Shown: positions 37,596 to 46,692, counted from the stretch's first letter. The stretch is DNA of 64,000 nt from Streptococcus sp. S1 (GCF_034137685.1 NZ_CP139418.1:1391001-1455000); one strand, 5' to 3'. The notes: generated from the letters alone by a model not told the origin. Numbers and translations: made by a program.

Positions 37596-38858
37596 TTAGT
37601 GTTTATTGCGGTTTAAAATAGCGTTGAGAACGATCGCCAAGACACTGGCAACGACAATTCCGTTAGCAAAGAACATTTGGAATCCTGTTGGAAGGCCATT
37701 GAAGAGGGTGCTGTTGTTCAAACCAACCCCTGCAGCAATCGATACAGCAGCGATCAAGAAATTGTGCTCATTGTGTTCAAAATCAACACGCGCAAGAATC
37801 TGCATCCCTTGAATCGATACAAAACCAAACATGACCAGCATCGCTCCCCCAAGAACTGGACTTGGAATGATTTGTGCTAAAGCTCCAAACTTAGGAAGGA
37901 GACCAAGAAGAACAAGGAAACCAGCCGCATAGTAGATTGGAAGACGAGTCTTGATACCAGACAATTTGACCAAGCCAACATTTTGTGAGAATCCAGTGTA
38001 TGGGAAGGTATTGAAGATACCGCCGAGAAGGACGGCCAACCCTTCAGCGCGATAACCATTGCGAAGGCGCGTGCTATTAATTGGATCTTTGGTAATATCA
38101 GAAAGAGCAAGATAGACACCTGTTGATTCCACCATAGAAACTGTCGCGATGATACACATCATGACGATTGAGGTGATTTCAAACTTAGGAGCTCCAAAGA
38201 AGAAAGGTGTTGGAACGTGAACGACTGGTGCTTGAGCTACAGGTGTGAAGTCTACCAAGCCCATAGAAGCCGCAATGGCAGTACCTGTGATCAAACCAAT
38301 CAAAATTGAAATGGATTTAATAAAACCAGTCGTATAGATATTAACAACTAAAATGATGAGAATAGTCACCACAGCCAAGATCAAGCTTTGAACGGTTGGT
38401 TTTGGCGCATTATTTCCCATATTTCCAATCGCTACTGGAATCAAGGTCAAACCAATGGTGGTAATAACGGATCCCGTTACAATAGATGGGAAGAGATTGG
38501 CAATCTTAGAGAAGAAACCAGAGACAAGGATTACATAAATCCCTGAGACAATCAAGGCACCAAACATGGCCCCACTACCATGGCTAGCCCCGATCATGCT
38601 GAGAGGTGCCACAGACTGGAAGGCAACCCCAAGGACTACCGGAAGACCGATCCCAAAGTATTTATTGAGCTGCACTTGAAGGAAAGTTGCGACCCCACAC
38701 ATGAAGATATCTGTAGATATGAGGTAGGTTAGTTGATGAGCGTTATAGCCCAAAGCTCCTGCGATCATGATCGGTACCAAAATAGATCCCGAATACATGG
38801 CCAAAAGGTGTTGCAAGCCTAGAATGGCCGCCTGTGAATGGCTTTCTTGTTTTTGCAT
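37596..38858 (-). CDS. pbuX: xanthine permease
   Basis: Nucleobase:cation symporter-2 family, 420 aa with about 12-14 helices. GLQHLLAMYSGSILVP, the QNVGLVKLSG stretch and ESTGVYLALSD are typical. Takes up xanthine (perhaps uric acid). The start shares a base with the xpt stop (TAATG), so it is controlled by the same guanine riboswitch. Confidence 0.93.
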   Translation of the reverse strand: MQKQESHSQAAILGLQHLLAMYSGSILVPIMIAGALGYNAHQLTYLISTDIFMCGVATFLQVQLNKYFGIGLPVVLGVAFQSVAPLSMIGASHGSGAMFGALIVSGIYVILVSGFFSKIANLFPSIVTGSVITTIGLTLIPVAIGNMGNNAPKPTVQSLILAVVTILIILVVNIYTTGFIKSISILIGLITGTAIAASMGLVDFTPVAQAPVVHVPTPFFFGAPKFEITSIVMMCIIATVSMVESTGVYLALSDITKDPINSTRLRNGYRAEGLAVLLGGIFNTFPYTGFSQNVGLVKLSGIKTRLPIYYAAGFLVLLGLLPKFGALAQIIPSPVLGGAMLVMFGFVSIQGMQILARVDFEHNEHNFLIAAVSIAAGVGLNNSTLFNGLPTGFQMFFANGIVVASVLAIVLNAILNRNKH

Positions 38859-39439
38859 TAGATGTCTGCCTCCTTAAATACAACCTGACCATTTTCAAAA
38901 CGGTCCAAACGTGCGAGGGATACAACTGGATATCCCAACTCTTCTAACAATCCCCGTCCATCTTGGAAGGATTTTTCAATCACGATCCCAATCGCTTCGA
39001 CTTGAGCACCAGCTTGTTCGATGATTTGAATCAACCCTTTGGCTGCTTGCCCATTTGCAAGGAAATCGTCAATGATCAAAACCTTATCCGATGGATCCAA
39101 GAATTTACCCGCAATCGAAACGGTGCTGGTGACTTGCTTGGTAAAGGAATAAACCTCAGCCGTCAAGATGCCCTCATTCATCGTGATGTTTTTCGCCTTC
39201 TTAGCAAAGATCATGGGAACATCCAAGGCTTCAGCTACATAAAGGGCTGGTGCAATCCCAGATGCTTCAATGGTTACGACTTTCGTCACGCCAGCATCTT
39301 TAAAACGGTCCGCAAAAGTCTGACCAATTTCTTTCATCAATTTAAAATCCACTTGGTGGGTCAAAAAGGAGTCCACCTTGAGGATATTCTCACCTAAAAC
39401 ATTGCCATCTTTTAAGATGCGCTCTTCCAGTAATTTCAT
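38858..39439 (-). CDS. xpt: xanthine phosphoribosyltransferase
   Basis: Salvages xanthine to XMP with PRPP. 193 aa; the PRPP-binding loop is [14 protein letters not shown]. It is the first gene of xpt-pbuX and is preceded by a guanine riboswitch and terminator. RBS AGGAGGAAG. Confidence 0.95.
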   Translation of the reverse strand: MKLLEERILKDGNVLGENILKVDSFLTHQVDFKLMKEIGQTFADRFKDAGVTKVVTIEASGIAPALYVAEALDVPMIFAKKAKNITMNEGILTAEVYSFTKQVTSTVSIAGKFLDPSDKVLIIDDFLANGQAAKGLIQIIEQAGAQVEAIGIVIEKSFQDGRGLLEELGYPVVSLARLDRFENGQVVFKEADI

Positions 39440-39487
39440 ACTTCCTCCTACTTTTTTAAAAAATCCTCTACTTCAATCATAAAACAC

Positions 39488-39511
39488 AAAAAGGCCTGCT
39501 AAGCAAGCCTT
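39488..39511 (-). terminator. Riboswitch expression-platform terminator
   Basis: AAGGCTTGCT and AGCAGGCCTT pair with one G-U and are followed by TTTTT on the - strand, between the aptamer and xpt. It would form when guanine is bound. Confidence 0.85.
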
Positions 39512-39543
39512 GAAATCTCTCTAAAAAGAGAAATAATCCCGAC

Positions 39544-39610
39544 TTACTTATTGTTAGGTGTTCCGGCACCTTGTAGAAACATCACGCCCATTCGTGAAAT
39601 AAATAAGTAA
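39544..39610 (-). promoter_or_regulatory. Purine (guanine) riboswitch aptamer
   Basis: On the - strand: P1 TTACTTATT / AATAAGTAA, P2 TCACG...CGTGA with loop AATGGG, J2/3 TGTTTCTAC, P3 AGGTG...CACCT and J3/1 AACA. These are the conserved features of the purine aptamer; the C before the P1 closing strand (position 74 in the usual numbering) points to guanine/hypoxanthine rather than adenine. It lies directly upstream of xpt-pbuX. Confidence 0.92.
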
Positions 39611-39615
39611 TTCAA

Positions 39616-40599
39616 TTAGTGTGCATCGCCATTCCAGATAGAATTCTTAACGATCACATAGTCAACGTGTTTCAAATCTGCTAATTTTCGGCCTCCTGCA
39701 TAAGAGATCGAACTTTGCAAATCTTGTTCCATTTCCGTTAAGGTGTCTTGCAAATGACCCTTGGCAGGCAATAAAATCTTCTTACCTTCGACGTTTTTAT
39801 AAGCGCCTTTTTGGTACTCTGAAGCAGATCCATAGTACTCTTTGAAAGACTCTCCATCAATCTCTACTGTTTTACCAGGACTTTCGATATGGCCTGCAAA
39901 GAGAGAACCAATCATGACCATAGACGCCCCGAAACGAATCGATTTGGCTATATCACCATGGGTCCGAATACCACCGTCCGCAATTATTGGCTTACGCGCT
40001 GCTTTTGAGCACCAGCGAAGAGCAGCCAATTGCCAACCACCTGTACCAAATCCAGTCTTCACTTTGGTGATACAAACCTTACCAGGGCCGATCCCGACCT
40101 TAGTCGCATCAGCTCCCGCATTTTCCAATTCACGAACAGCTTCAGGTGTTCCAACATTTCCAGCAATGACAAAGGTATCTGGTAATTGTTTCTTGATGTG
40201 TTGAATCATCCGAATGACACTCTCCGCATGACCGTGTGCGATATCAATAGTGATGTACTCAGGCGCATCTGCCTTCAGTTGACTCACAAAGTCGTATTCG
40301 TATTCCTTAACACCAACCGAAATGGAAGCGATCAAACCTTGCTCATGCATGCGTTTGACAAAAGGAATCCGACCCGCTTCATCAAAACGGTGCATGATGT
40401 AGAAATAACCACCACGCGCCAACTGCTCTGCCACATTCTCATCCAAGATTGTCTGCATATTTGCAGGAACCACTGGAAGCTTGAAGGTATGCTTCCCAAA
40501 TTGGACAGTTGTGTCTGCTTCTGACCGGCTATTGATGATACATTTGTTGGGAATCAACTGAATATCTTCATAGTCGAAAATAGGAAATTCATTTAACAT
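39616..40599 (-). CDS. guaC: GMP reductase
   Basis: Converts GMP to IMP with NADPH. IMPDH/GMPR barrel of 327 aa when started at the ATG at 40599 ([12 protein letters not shown]), which matches the streptococcal family length; the upstream ATG at 40650 would add 17 residues encoded by a hairpin leader. Catalytic Cys in [28 protein letters not shown] for phosphate binding. The ribosome site before 40599 is weak. Followed closely by the xpt riboswitch, so the transcript of guaC may run into it. Confidence 0.93.
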   Translation of the reverse strand: MLNEFPIFDYEDIQLIPNKCIINSRSEADTTVQFGKHTFKLPVVPANMQTILDENVAEQLARGGYFYIMHRFDEAGRIPFVKRMHEQGLIASISVGVKEYEYDFVSQLKADAPEYITIDIAHGHAESVIRMIQHIKKQLPDTFVIAGNVGTPEAVRELENAGADATKVGIGPGKVCITKVKTGFGTGGWQLAALRWCSKAARKPIIADGGIRTHGDIAKSIRFGASMVMIGSLFAGHIESPGKTVEIDGESFKEYYGSASEYQKGAYKNVEGKKILLPAKGHLQDTLTEMEQDLQSSISYAGGRKLADLKHVDYVIVKNSIWNGDAH

Positions 40600-40636
40600 A
40601 GATTGAAAAATCTCTTTTCTAAAAGCTGACCTACCT

Positions 40637-40688
40637 ATGCGCAAGCGCATCGCTACGTCTCTTGACGTTTCCTTGATAGATTATACCA
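40637..40688 (-). promoter_or_regulatory. guaC promoter and structured leader
   Basis: Extended -10 TGGTATAAT on the - strand (40688-40680). The transcript would then have about 74 bases before the ATG at 40599, including CGTCAAGAGACG and the perfect palindrome ATGCGC-AA-GCGCAT (40637-40650). The hairpins could control translation; no known riboswitch was recognised. Confidence 0.55.
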
Positions 40689-40751
40689 AAGATACGGACC
40701 TAATGCAACGGGAATGATTTTATAGGAAACAACGTTCGGAAATTACAAGAC

Positions 40752-40783
40752 AAAAACCTGTTTCAAACAGAGAAACAGGTTTT
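40752..40783 (-). terminator. Terminator of alpha/beta hydrolase gene
   Basis: AAAACCTGTTTC and GAAACAGGTTTT form a 12-bp stem around AAACAGA; it overlaps the hydrolase stop codon by two bases. Confidence 0.85.
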
Positions 40784-41507
40784 ATTTATGAACATTTTGG
40801 AGCCAATTGTTGACTTCTCTAGCTACAATTTCTGGCGCCTCTGTATACAGTTCGTGCCCCAAACCATCTAGCAAGACTTGCTTGATCTGGGGATCTAGTT
40901 GCTTCAGAGCTTCTTTTCTCCATTCAGGCTCTTCTTGGTATTGAGGTCCAATAAAAAGGACAGGCAGGTCTGCCAGTGGAATCTGGTAAGTCTTGATCTG
41001 ACGCCGTATACGCAATAAAGCCATGACCTTTTCGAGATCCAGATTTAATTCATATTGTTCACTCACTGGATTCCAACGATAGCTAGCCTCTACCGCTTTT
41101 CGCGCTATAGGAGTAGGATCTGCTCCATCACCAAGTTCTGATAACACAGCTTCTTCTAAAGTTGCAAAGACTTGCTGCTGCATGAAAGACGCCGTTCCTT
41201 CTAGCTCTTCTTCAAGAGGCAGGATCTTTTCCATATCCAAATAACCCCCATCCAGGAGAATCAGAGCTCGAATCTGAAGAAACTCGCCAGCCAGATAACG
41301 AGCCAAATCTCCACCCAAGGAATGCCCCAATAAACAGATCTCTTCCGCCTGGCCGATCCGATCTTGAAACCAAGCACGAAGATCGTTTTCTGTCTGAATC
41401 ATTTCCCTATAGGGATCTAGAAAGGTCACAGGAAAGCCTAGCTCATCAATAAGTGGAGCCAGATGGTAGCCATTACCACCTAGGCCACCAATAAAATAAT
41501 ACTGCAT
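40782..41507 (-). CDS. alpha/beta hydrolase
   Basis: A 241-aa soluble hydrolase. Start region YYFIGGLGGNGYH (oxyanion loop), nucleophile elbow GHSLGGDLA near residue 65 and late His in DGLGHELYTEAP. It resembles the MenH/thioesterase-like group but gives no substrate. Monocistronic with its own terminator. Confidence 0.82.
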   Translation of the reverse strand: MQYYFIGGLGGNGYHLAPLIDELGFPVTFLDPYREMIQTENDLRAWFQDRIGQAEEICLLGHSLGGDLARYLAGEFLQIRALILLDGGYLDMEKILPLEEELEGTASFMQQQVFATLEEAVLSELGDGADPTPIARKAVEASYRWNPVSEQYELNLDLEKVMALLRIRRQIKTYQIPLADLPVLFIGPQYQEEPEWRKEALKQLDPQIKQVLLDGLGHELYTEAPEIVAREVNNWLQNVHK

Positions 41508-41639
41508 GTGTTTTGTCTCTTTTCTATAAGAATAAAAGCTTATGAAAGCTATACATATTTAGTCATCCTTCCCCTACTATCATACCGAAATACAGTTTGA
41601 AGTTCAAGTTAGTCACTAGCTAGGGGAATTGGATACACA

Positions 41640-41663
41640 AAAAGAGATTCTTGAGGTCTCTTA
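41640..41663 (-). terminator. Second hairpin downstream of the small peptide gene
   Basis: AAGAGA/TCTCTT stem, on the - strand followed by TTTTTG. The remaining sequence 41508-41640 contains a longer imperfect pairing (CCCCTA near 41573 with TAGGGG near 41620) and no gene that I can support. Confidence 0.5.
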
Positions 41664-41694
41664 CTATTTGCTTCTAACTGAATGAACGAGAAAC

Positions 41695-41727
41695 AAAAAA
41701 TCCACTCACTCGGGGTGAAATGGATTG
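41695..41727 (-). terminator. Terminator of the small membrane peptide gene
   Basis: AATCCATTTCAC and GTGAGTGGATT pair with one mismatch; six T follow on the - strand. It starts nine bases after the peptide stop codon. Confidence 0.85.
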
Positions 41728-41735
41728 TTTCTTTA

Positions 41736-41846
41736 TTAACGGTTCAACAAGAAATTGAACAATTTTTCGACAATTTTTACGACCAACCAGCATAAGAATC
41801 CGATATAGCTGAAATAGAAAATGAGTGACAAAATCGTAATAATCAT
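41736..41846 (-). CDS. 36-residue hydrophobic membrane peptide
   Basis: A short gene not reported by length-filtered ORF finding. ATG at 41846 preceded by a strong GGAGG six bases upstream, 36 codons, TAA at 41736. The product starts MIITILSLIFYFSYIGFLCW and ends VVKIVEKLFNFLLNR: one membrane helix followed by a basic amphipathic tail. It has its own promoter (41861-41904) and terminator (41695). It lies 87 bases after tatA. I know no family for it; options are a regulatory membrane peptide, a Tat or iron-transport accessory, or a type I toxin-like peptide. Confidence 0.72.
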   Translation of the reverse strand: MIITILSLIFYFSYIGFLCWLVVKIVEKLFNFLLNR

Positions 41847-41860
41847 GGTTTCCTCCTTCG

Positions 41861-41904
41861 TCGATTGCAAGTACTTGTCTTATTATACCTTTTTATGCAA
41901 TCGA
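41861..41904 (-). promoter_or_regulatory. Promoter of small peptide flanked by inverted repeat
   Basis: -10 TATAAT on the - strand (41887-41882). A nine-base perfect inverted repeat, TCGATTGCA (41861-41869) and TGCAATCGA (41896-41904), encloses it, and the start-site area has the 10-bp palindrome CAAGTACTTG (41868-41877). This looks like an operator over a promoter. Confidence 0.6.
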
Positions 41905-41932
41905 ACTCAATAGAATTTTGAAAATTGTCTGA

Positions 41933-42130
41933 TTATTCTTTTTCTTCTTTAGCTTCTTTGGTGTCTTGATCAGCTTCTTCACTGCCTTTATTGACAGCAG
42001 TCTTAAATTCAGCAAACATTTTGCCGATGGACTGACCCAACTCTGGCAGTCGTTTTGGTCCAAAAATCAAGAGGGCGCCCAGGATGATGATGATCAATCC
42101 TGGTGCTCCAATATCACGTAAAATTCCCAT
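41933..42130 (-). CDS. tatA: twin-arginine translocase subunit TatA
   Basis: A 65-aa pore subunit: one N-terminal helix (GAPGLIIIILGALLIF), the hinge FGPKRLPELGQSIG, then an amphipathic helix and an acidic/lysine-rich tail. ATG shares a base with the tatC stop (TAATG). Only one TatA-type gene is here, so this is a minimal TatAC system. Confidence 0.95.
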   Translation of the reverse strand: MGILRDIGAPGLIIIILGALLIFGPKRLPELGQSIGKMFAEFKTAVNKGSEEADQDTKEAKEEKE

Positions 42131-42849
42131 TAGTTTCTCCTTTTTCTTGAATAGATGACTTTACTGATGGCGACACTGACTTCAAATAAGAGGATCAAAG
42201 GGAGTGTCATGGCCAAGTCACTGATAAAGTCTGCAGGTGTTAGCACGACGGCTAAGACCAGCAGGACAAAGTATGCGTATCGTCGGTAGGTTATTAAAAA
42301 CTGTGGTGTCAAGAGCCCAATCGAGGTCAGAAAAGCGACCAAAACTGGTAACTCGAACAAGACCCCTAAAGGCAAGGTGGTGTGCCATAAGAAGGTTAGA
42401 TAATTTTGTGCCGTCAATTGGGTATCAAACAGCCCTTCTCCCAAGCGCATCAAGACCTCTAAAATAGCTGGGCTAACAAAGAAATAACCAAATGCAAGTC
42501 CCAACACAAAGCAAATAAAGCTAGCTGGGATGTAGGCAAAGACTGCACGCGCCTCCTTCTCCTTCAAAGCCGGCCTTACAAATTGCCAAATCTGGTAGAC
42601 AATAAAGGGCAAGGTTAGGCTAAAGGCTGTGAGATTAGCCAGCGATACATAGATCCAGAGGATATCATTTGGTCCCAGTACCAGCAGTTTTTGACGCAGG
42701 CTAGCCGTCAAGGCTTGGTAGAGTTCTCCACCAAATACAAAGGCTACGATGAAGACGATAATATAACATAAGACCACTGCGATCAATCGTTTTCGAAATT
42801 CGACCAAATGTTCAACAATGGTCATTTCATCTGCTCTACTCTTTGCCAT
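42130..42849 (-). CDS. tatC: twin-arginine translocase subunit TatC
   Basis: Six-helix receptor for Tat signal peptides, 239 aa. The N-terminal HLVEFRKRLI motif and the ALKEKEARAVFAYIPAS cytoplasmic loop are characteristic. It overlaps the iron permease gene by 14 bases, and its probable substrate EfeB is encoded two genes upstream. Confidence 0.95.
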   Translation of the reverse strand: MAKSRADEMTIVEHLVEFRKRLIAVVLCYIIVFIVAFVFGGELYQALTASLRQKLLVLGPNDILWIYVSLANLTAFSLTLPFIVYQIWQFVRPALKEKEARAVFAYIPASFICFVLGLAFGYFFVSPAILEVLMRLGEGLFDTQLTAQNYLTFLWHTTLPLGVLFELPVLVAFLTSIGLLTPQFLITYRRYAYFVLLVLAVVLTPADFISDLAMTLPLILLFEVSVAISKVIYSRKRRN

Positions 42850-44521
42850 GCTGTCTCACCGTGATAAGGGCGATCAAGGCCACAAAGATTAGTTGGGGAA
42901 GAAGAACTTCCCAACTTGGATAGATTCCCGCCCAATCGATGGTTGGAAGTCCATTGACCAAATGGCTAGGGAGGATATTGGTCAACTGAAGGGCGTGGAT
43001 ACTGACACCGAGCATCTTGAAGGCCAAGGCATAAATCAACCAAGTCAAAATGAAAAAGATTCTATGAGGTTGGATAGCTTGACTAGCCTTGGTCATTGCC
43101 ACTGCAATGATGATGAGAACAGCTATAGCAAGCCCGATTCCCAGTAAGAAATTCGCAGTTGTAATCCGCGGAATGATCCCGACATAAAAGAGAATGGTCT
43201 CAGCCCCTTCACGAAAGACTGCTAAGAAACTGAGAGCAAACATAGAGACAAAGCTTCCTGTAGCCGTCACGGTCTTCATTTGACGGTCCATAAAGGCATT
43301 CCACTGTTTGACAGAGGACTTGCTGTGGAGCCAAATTCCGACGAGAATCATCATGACTACAGCGAAAATCCCAACGCCACCTTCAATGATTTCCCGGTTA
43401 GCCCCCGAAGTAACGGCTGGAAAAGCTACTTGCAAAACAATAGCGATCACTGCACTGGCAAGAACACCAGCAATGGCTCCACCGTAGACCCATTTGAGGC
43501 CTTTCCTCATCTTAGCGGCCTTAAGGGTCGTCACAAGCGCCATGACAATCAGCAGCGCTTCTACTCCTTCACGCAGAAGAATCAACATGGCATCAAAAGC
43601 GTTGTAAGAAGCTGTAGTATCGATCGCAGACAGGTCCTTGATCAAGGCTTGTAATTTCTCTTGATAGGCCTTTTCTTTCCCCTTGACCATAATGACCGGG
43701 GATTCACTTTCTACGCGCGTGTAGAGACTGGGATTGGTCGTGCTAACATCCTCTTCGATAGTTGGCCAGATCGTGATGAACTGCTTCATAGTCGCTGCAG
43801 CAGACTTTTCATCCCCAGCTTGGAATTGGCTTTGCGCCTTCTCCAAAAGCTTGATCCCATCGTTCAGCGTCAAATCCGTACTGGCACTGCTAATGGCCTC
43901 TCCTTTTACAAAGGCATCAATCCCATTTTTGAGGTCGTCATAAGAGGACTGGATGTTGGTAAAATCGGTAGGCTCTGTTTCAATACTACTGCGCAAGAGG
44001 GAAATGGCCGTCTCGATTTTGCCATAGTAGGCTGTGCTGTGATCTCTTACCACTGCTTCGTTTCGCGTCCAGGTATTATTGAGATCGGCATAGGTTTGAC
44101 GGGTTTTATCCAGATCCTTAGCTGTAATGGCATTTTGTAGGTTCTTAAAAGAAGGTGCGAGGCGACTCACGAGTTTGTCTTTTTCCGCCTCTAAATCGAC
44201 CGGATTTTGCTCTTTTTCAAAAGCCAGCAAGGCTGATGAGATCTTGGTGAGATCGTCTTTGGTTACCTCCCCTTTTATAGTCAGGGCTTGGCTAACTTTT
44301 TTCCCTGCCTTGGAATCATGGTGGTCTTTGGATTCAAAATCAGCCTGAATCTCAGAGATCAATTCCTTGGCTTTTTTCTGGTCCTTATTTTGTACAGCGG
44401 TTGTTGCATCTGTGATCTTGATAAAGAGTTCGCTATAAGACTCCGCAGCTACTGGATGAGTCCAGAACAAGGCAAGAAGGCCGAACAAGATCAAGAGTTT
44501 ATTCAAAGAGTGCTTGACCAA
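42836..44521 (-). CDS. efeU: FTR1-family iron permease
   Basis: Membrane iron importer. I choose the TTG at 44521 (561 aa; M-VKHSLNKLL), since AAAGGAGGG stands five bases upstream and a signal peptide ending VAA-ES begins at once; the longer GTG start at 44566 has no ribosome site. A large extracellular helical domain (about 30-310) is followed by the permease with both REGxE motifs, LREGVEALLIV and FREGAETILFY. Overlaps the efeB 3' end by 23 bases and tatC by 14. Confidence 0.92.
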   Translation of the reverse strand: MVKHSLNKLLILFGLLALFWTHPVAAESYSELFIKITDATTAVQNKDQKKAKELISEIQADFESKDHHDSKAGKKVSQALTIKGEVTKDDLTKISSALLAFEKEQNPVDLEAEKDKLVSRLAPSFKNLQNAITAKDLDKTRQTYADLNNTWTRNEAVVRDHSTAYYGKIETAISLLRSSIETEPTDFTNIQSSYDDLKNGIDAFVKGEAISSASTDLTLNDGIKLLEKAQSQFQAGDEKSAAATMKQFITIWPTIEEDVSTTNPSLYTRVESESPVIMVKGKEKAYQEKLQALIKDLSAIDTTASYNAFDAMLILLREGVEALLIVMALVTTLKAAKMRKGLKWVYGGAIAGVLASAVIAIVLQVAFPAVTSGANREIIEGGVGIFAVVMMILVGIWLHSKSSVKQWNAFMDRQMKTVTATGSFVSMFALSFLAVFREGAETILFYVGIIPRITTANFLLGIGLAIAVLIIIAVAMTKASQAIQPHRIFFILTWLIYALAFKMLGVSIHALQLTNILPSHLVNGLPTIDWAGIYPSWEVLLPQLIFVALIALITVRQHGKE

Positions 44522-45704
44522 GATACCCTCCTTTCTCAACGCCTGCAAAGCAAGCAAAGAGTCCACTTCCGATATGGGTGATATACTCGTTCATTTTGTC
44601 TACTGCGCCCAAGTTGGTTTGGATTTTGACAAAGCTGTTCGGATCCTTTTGAAAGGCGATAAAGATCAAGCCAGCATCAAATTGCCCAGTCTGTTCATTG
44701 ATGCCATCCGAATAGGAATATGACCGGCGTAAAATCGGTCGATCGACTTCTTTGGCCAAACGGACATGTGAATCAACTGGTAGTTTAGATAAATCTACTT
44801 CATCAAATTCGTTGGTTTTACCAAATGGAGCACCAGACTCCTTGTAGCGACCAAAGGTGTTTTCTTGCTCCTGCAAATTGGTTCGGTCCCAAGTTTCCAA
44901 GTGCATTTGCACTAGGCGAAGAGCCATATAAGAACCACCCTTCATCCAGTCCTTGCTGTCAGTCCAGACGACCTTGTCAAAATCCTTCTCAGTCGTGACA
45001 TTTGCTGTTCCATCCTTGAAACCAAAGAGGTTGCGCGGCGTTTCTTTTCGGTCACCAATAGCTGCAAATCCTGATTTACTCCACTTCATGGTGATGGTAT
45101 TGCGACCTTTACGAATCAGATTTCGTACCGCATGAAAGGCTACTTGCTCATCATCTGCACAGGCCTGAATGACGATATCGCCACCCGTATATTTGTCCTG
45201 CAACTGCTCCTTTGGAAATGGGGGTAAATCACGAAATAGTTTCGGACGTTTGGCCTCCAAGCCCAGTTTCTTTAGAAAGGAAGCCGAAACCCCAAAAGTC
45301 AGGCTCAAGCGATAAGGGTTGAGTCCTACTGTTTCACCTGTATCTGTTGGAGGCAAGAGGGCATTGGAACCATCTTTTTTGACCAACTCTCCTTCGACTA
45401 ATTTACTACTATAATCAGTCCAATCTTTAAAGAGCTGGATGACTTCTTTTTTGTCCGTCGTGTGAAGATCTAACACAACCAAGTAACAAGCCTTCTGCAT
45501 GGGCGCTGTAATCCCTGCTTGGTGCTTGCCATAAAAGGAGATATCTTCGTCTCCATCATAAGCTTTTTTGCTGGAACTGTCTTGATTAGCGAAAAAAGCA
45601 GATGCACCAGAGAGGCCCAGCGCTAGACCAGCCCCTCCAATACCTGCTTTTTTAAGAAATTCACGACGGTCCATTTTTTTATCTAAAAATTTGTCGTCAG
45701 CCAT
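44499..45704 (-). CDS. efeB: Tat-exported DyP-type heme peroxidase
   Basis: Deferrochelatase/peroxidase of the iron uptake system, 401 aa. Tat signal at the N-terminus: MDRREFLKKAG with the twin arginines at 13-14, then a hydrophobic stretch ending in SGASAFFA. DyP motif GFKDGTANV and the heme-ligand region follow. It is the clear Tat substrate in this window, and tatC-tatA lie in the same operon. Confidence 0.95.
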   Translation of the reverse strand: MADDKFLDKKMDRREFLKKAGIGGAGLALGLSGASAFFANQDSSSKKAYDGDEDISFYGKHQAGITAPMQKACYLVVLDLHTTDKKEVIQLFKDWTDYSSKLVEGELVKKDGSNALLPPTDTGETVGLNPYRLSLTFGVSASFLKKLGLEAKRPKLFRDLPPFPKEQLQDKYTGGDIVIQACADDEQVAFHAVRNLIRKGRNTITMKWSKSGFAAIGDRKETPRNLFGFKDGTANVTTEKDFDKVVWTDSKDWMKGGSYMALRLVQMHLETWDRTNLQEQENTFGRYKESGAPFGKTNEFDEVDLSKLPVDSHVRLAKEVDRPILRRSYSYSDGINEQTGQFDAGLIFIAFQKDPNSFVKIQTNLGAVDKMNEYITHIGSGLFACFAGVEKGGYLGQALFE

Positions 45705-45709
45705 TTTTC

Positions 45710-46582
45710 TTATTTCCCATCTAAAATCACACCCATTTGAGACAAAGGTTCACCAAGTTTGGTCACAGCTTCTGCCAATTCCTTGGTATCTTCCTTGGAT
45801 AAATCTGTGTAAGACTTATAATTTGAATCATCTGTCATATGTTTGTCCAATAAAGCATTAACATTCTTGAATTCTGATTCCAAGGTTTTAACCAATTTGG
45901 CATCTTTTTTCTCAATCAAAGGTTTAAAGAGAGAGAAGATCTTTTCAGCCCCTTCAATATTGGCACGGAAGTCGTAAAGATCTGTATGAGAGAAGACTTC
46001 TTCTTCACCCGTAATCTTTTGTGTTGCCACTTCATTGAGTAGATCGACAGCTCCGGTCAACATGATATCCGGTGTGACTTCTACTGTAGCAATTTTAGCT
46101 TTCAACTCCTTGATATCGTTCACCAGTTGGTCAGCGTATTTGTCTGTTCCATCTGTAGTATTGTTTTCCCAAAGGATACGCTCAATCCGGTGGAAACCTG
46201 ACCAGCCATCTTCTGATTTATTTTCATCCACATAATCCACCAAGCGGTAGTCGATTTTGACATCCGATTCTCCGTAGGTCTCAGCAATCGGTTCGGAACG
46301 TTCATAAGCCATACGGATCAAGGGGTATTGCTTTTTAGCTTCTTCCAAATTCCCAGCTTTTAGCGTATCTCGAAATCCTTCTGTATCCTTGAGCAATTGG
46401 TCGATTTGCATTTCGACAAAGTCTTTGTATTCAGCCGTCGCATTGTCCAAGGTCTTCTGGTCAGCCTTTGACAACTGCACTGTTGAGCTGGTTTGCGTCT
46501 TCTGACTGGACTGTTTGCTAGTAGAATTTGCACACCCTGCTAAAAGGGCAACACTCAATAAGAGTAGACTATATTTTTTCAT
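45710..46582 (-). CDS. efeO: EfeO/EfeM-like iron uptake lipoprotein (imelysin family)
   Basis: A 290-aa surface lipoprotein when started at the ATG at 46582 with AGGAGAAG upstream; the earlier in-frame start at 46642 lacks support. Signal with lipobox LLAGC, a Ser/Thr/Gln linker, then the imelysin/M75 domain with the HxxE metal motif in GFHRIERIL. No cupredoxin domain, so it is the EfeM form. First gene of efeO-efeB-efeU-tatC-tatA. Confidence 0.92.
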   Translation of the reverse strand: MKKYSLLLLSVALLAGCANSTSKQSSQKTQTSSTVQLSKADQKTLDNATAEYKDFVEMQIDQLLKDTEGFRDTLKAGNLEEAKKQYPLIRMAYERSEPIAETYGESDVKIDYRLVDYVDENKSEDGWSGFHRIERILWENNTTDGTDKYADQLVNDIKELKAKIATVEVTPDIMLTGAVDLLNEVATQKITGEEEVFSHTDLYDFRANIEGAEKIFSLFKPLIEKKDAKLVKTLESEFKNVNALLDKHMTDDSNYKSYTDLSKEDTKELAEAVTKLGEPLSQMGVILDGK

Positions 46583-46692
46583 GAAAGACTTCTCCTCATT
46601 TGTTCTTGCCCTTATTCTACCAGAAGTTTTCTCATTTTTCAATAATTGTCTGAAAATTTAATAATAGAAAAACTTTTCTGAGAATCTGTCTT

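Noticed and set aside
42837-44566. Longer EfeU start at 44566
   Set aside because: No ribosome site, and it would put 15 extra residues before the signal peptide; TTG at 44521 has AAAGGAGGG.
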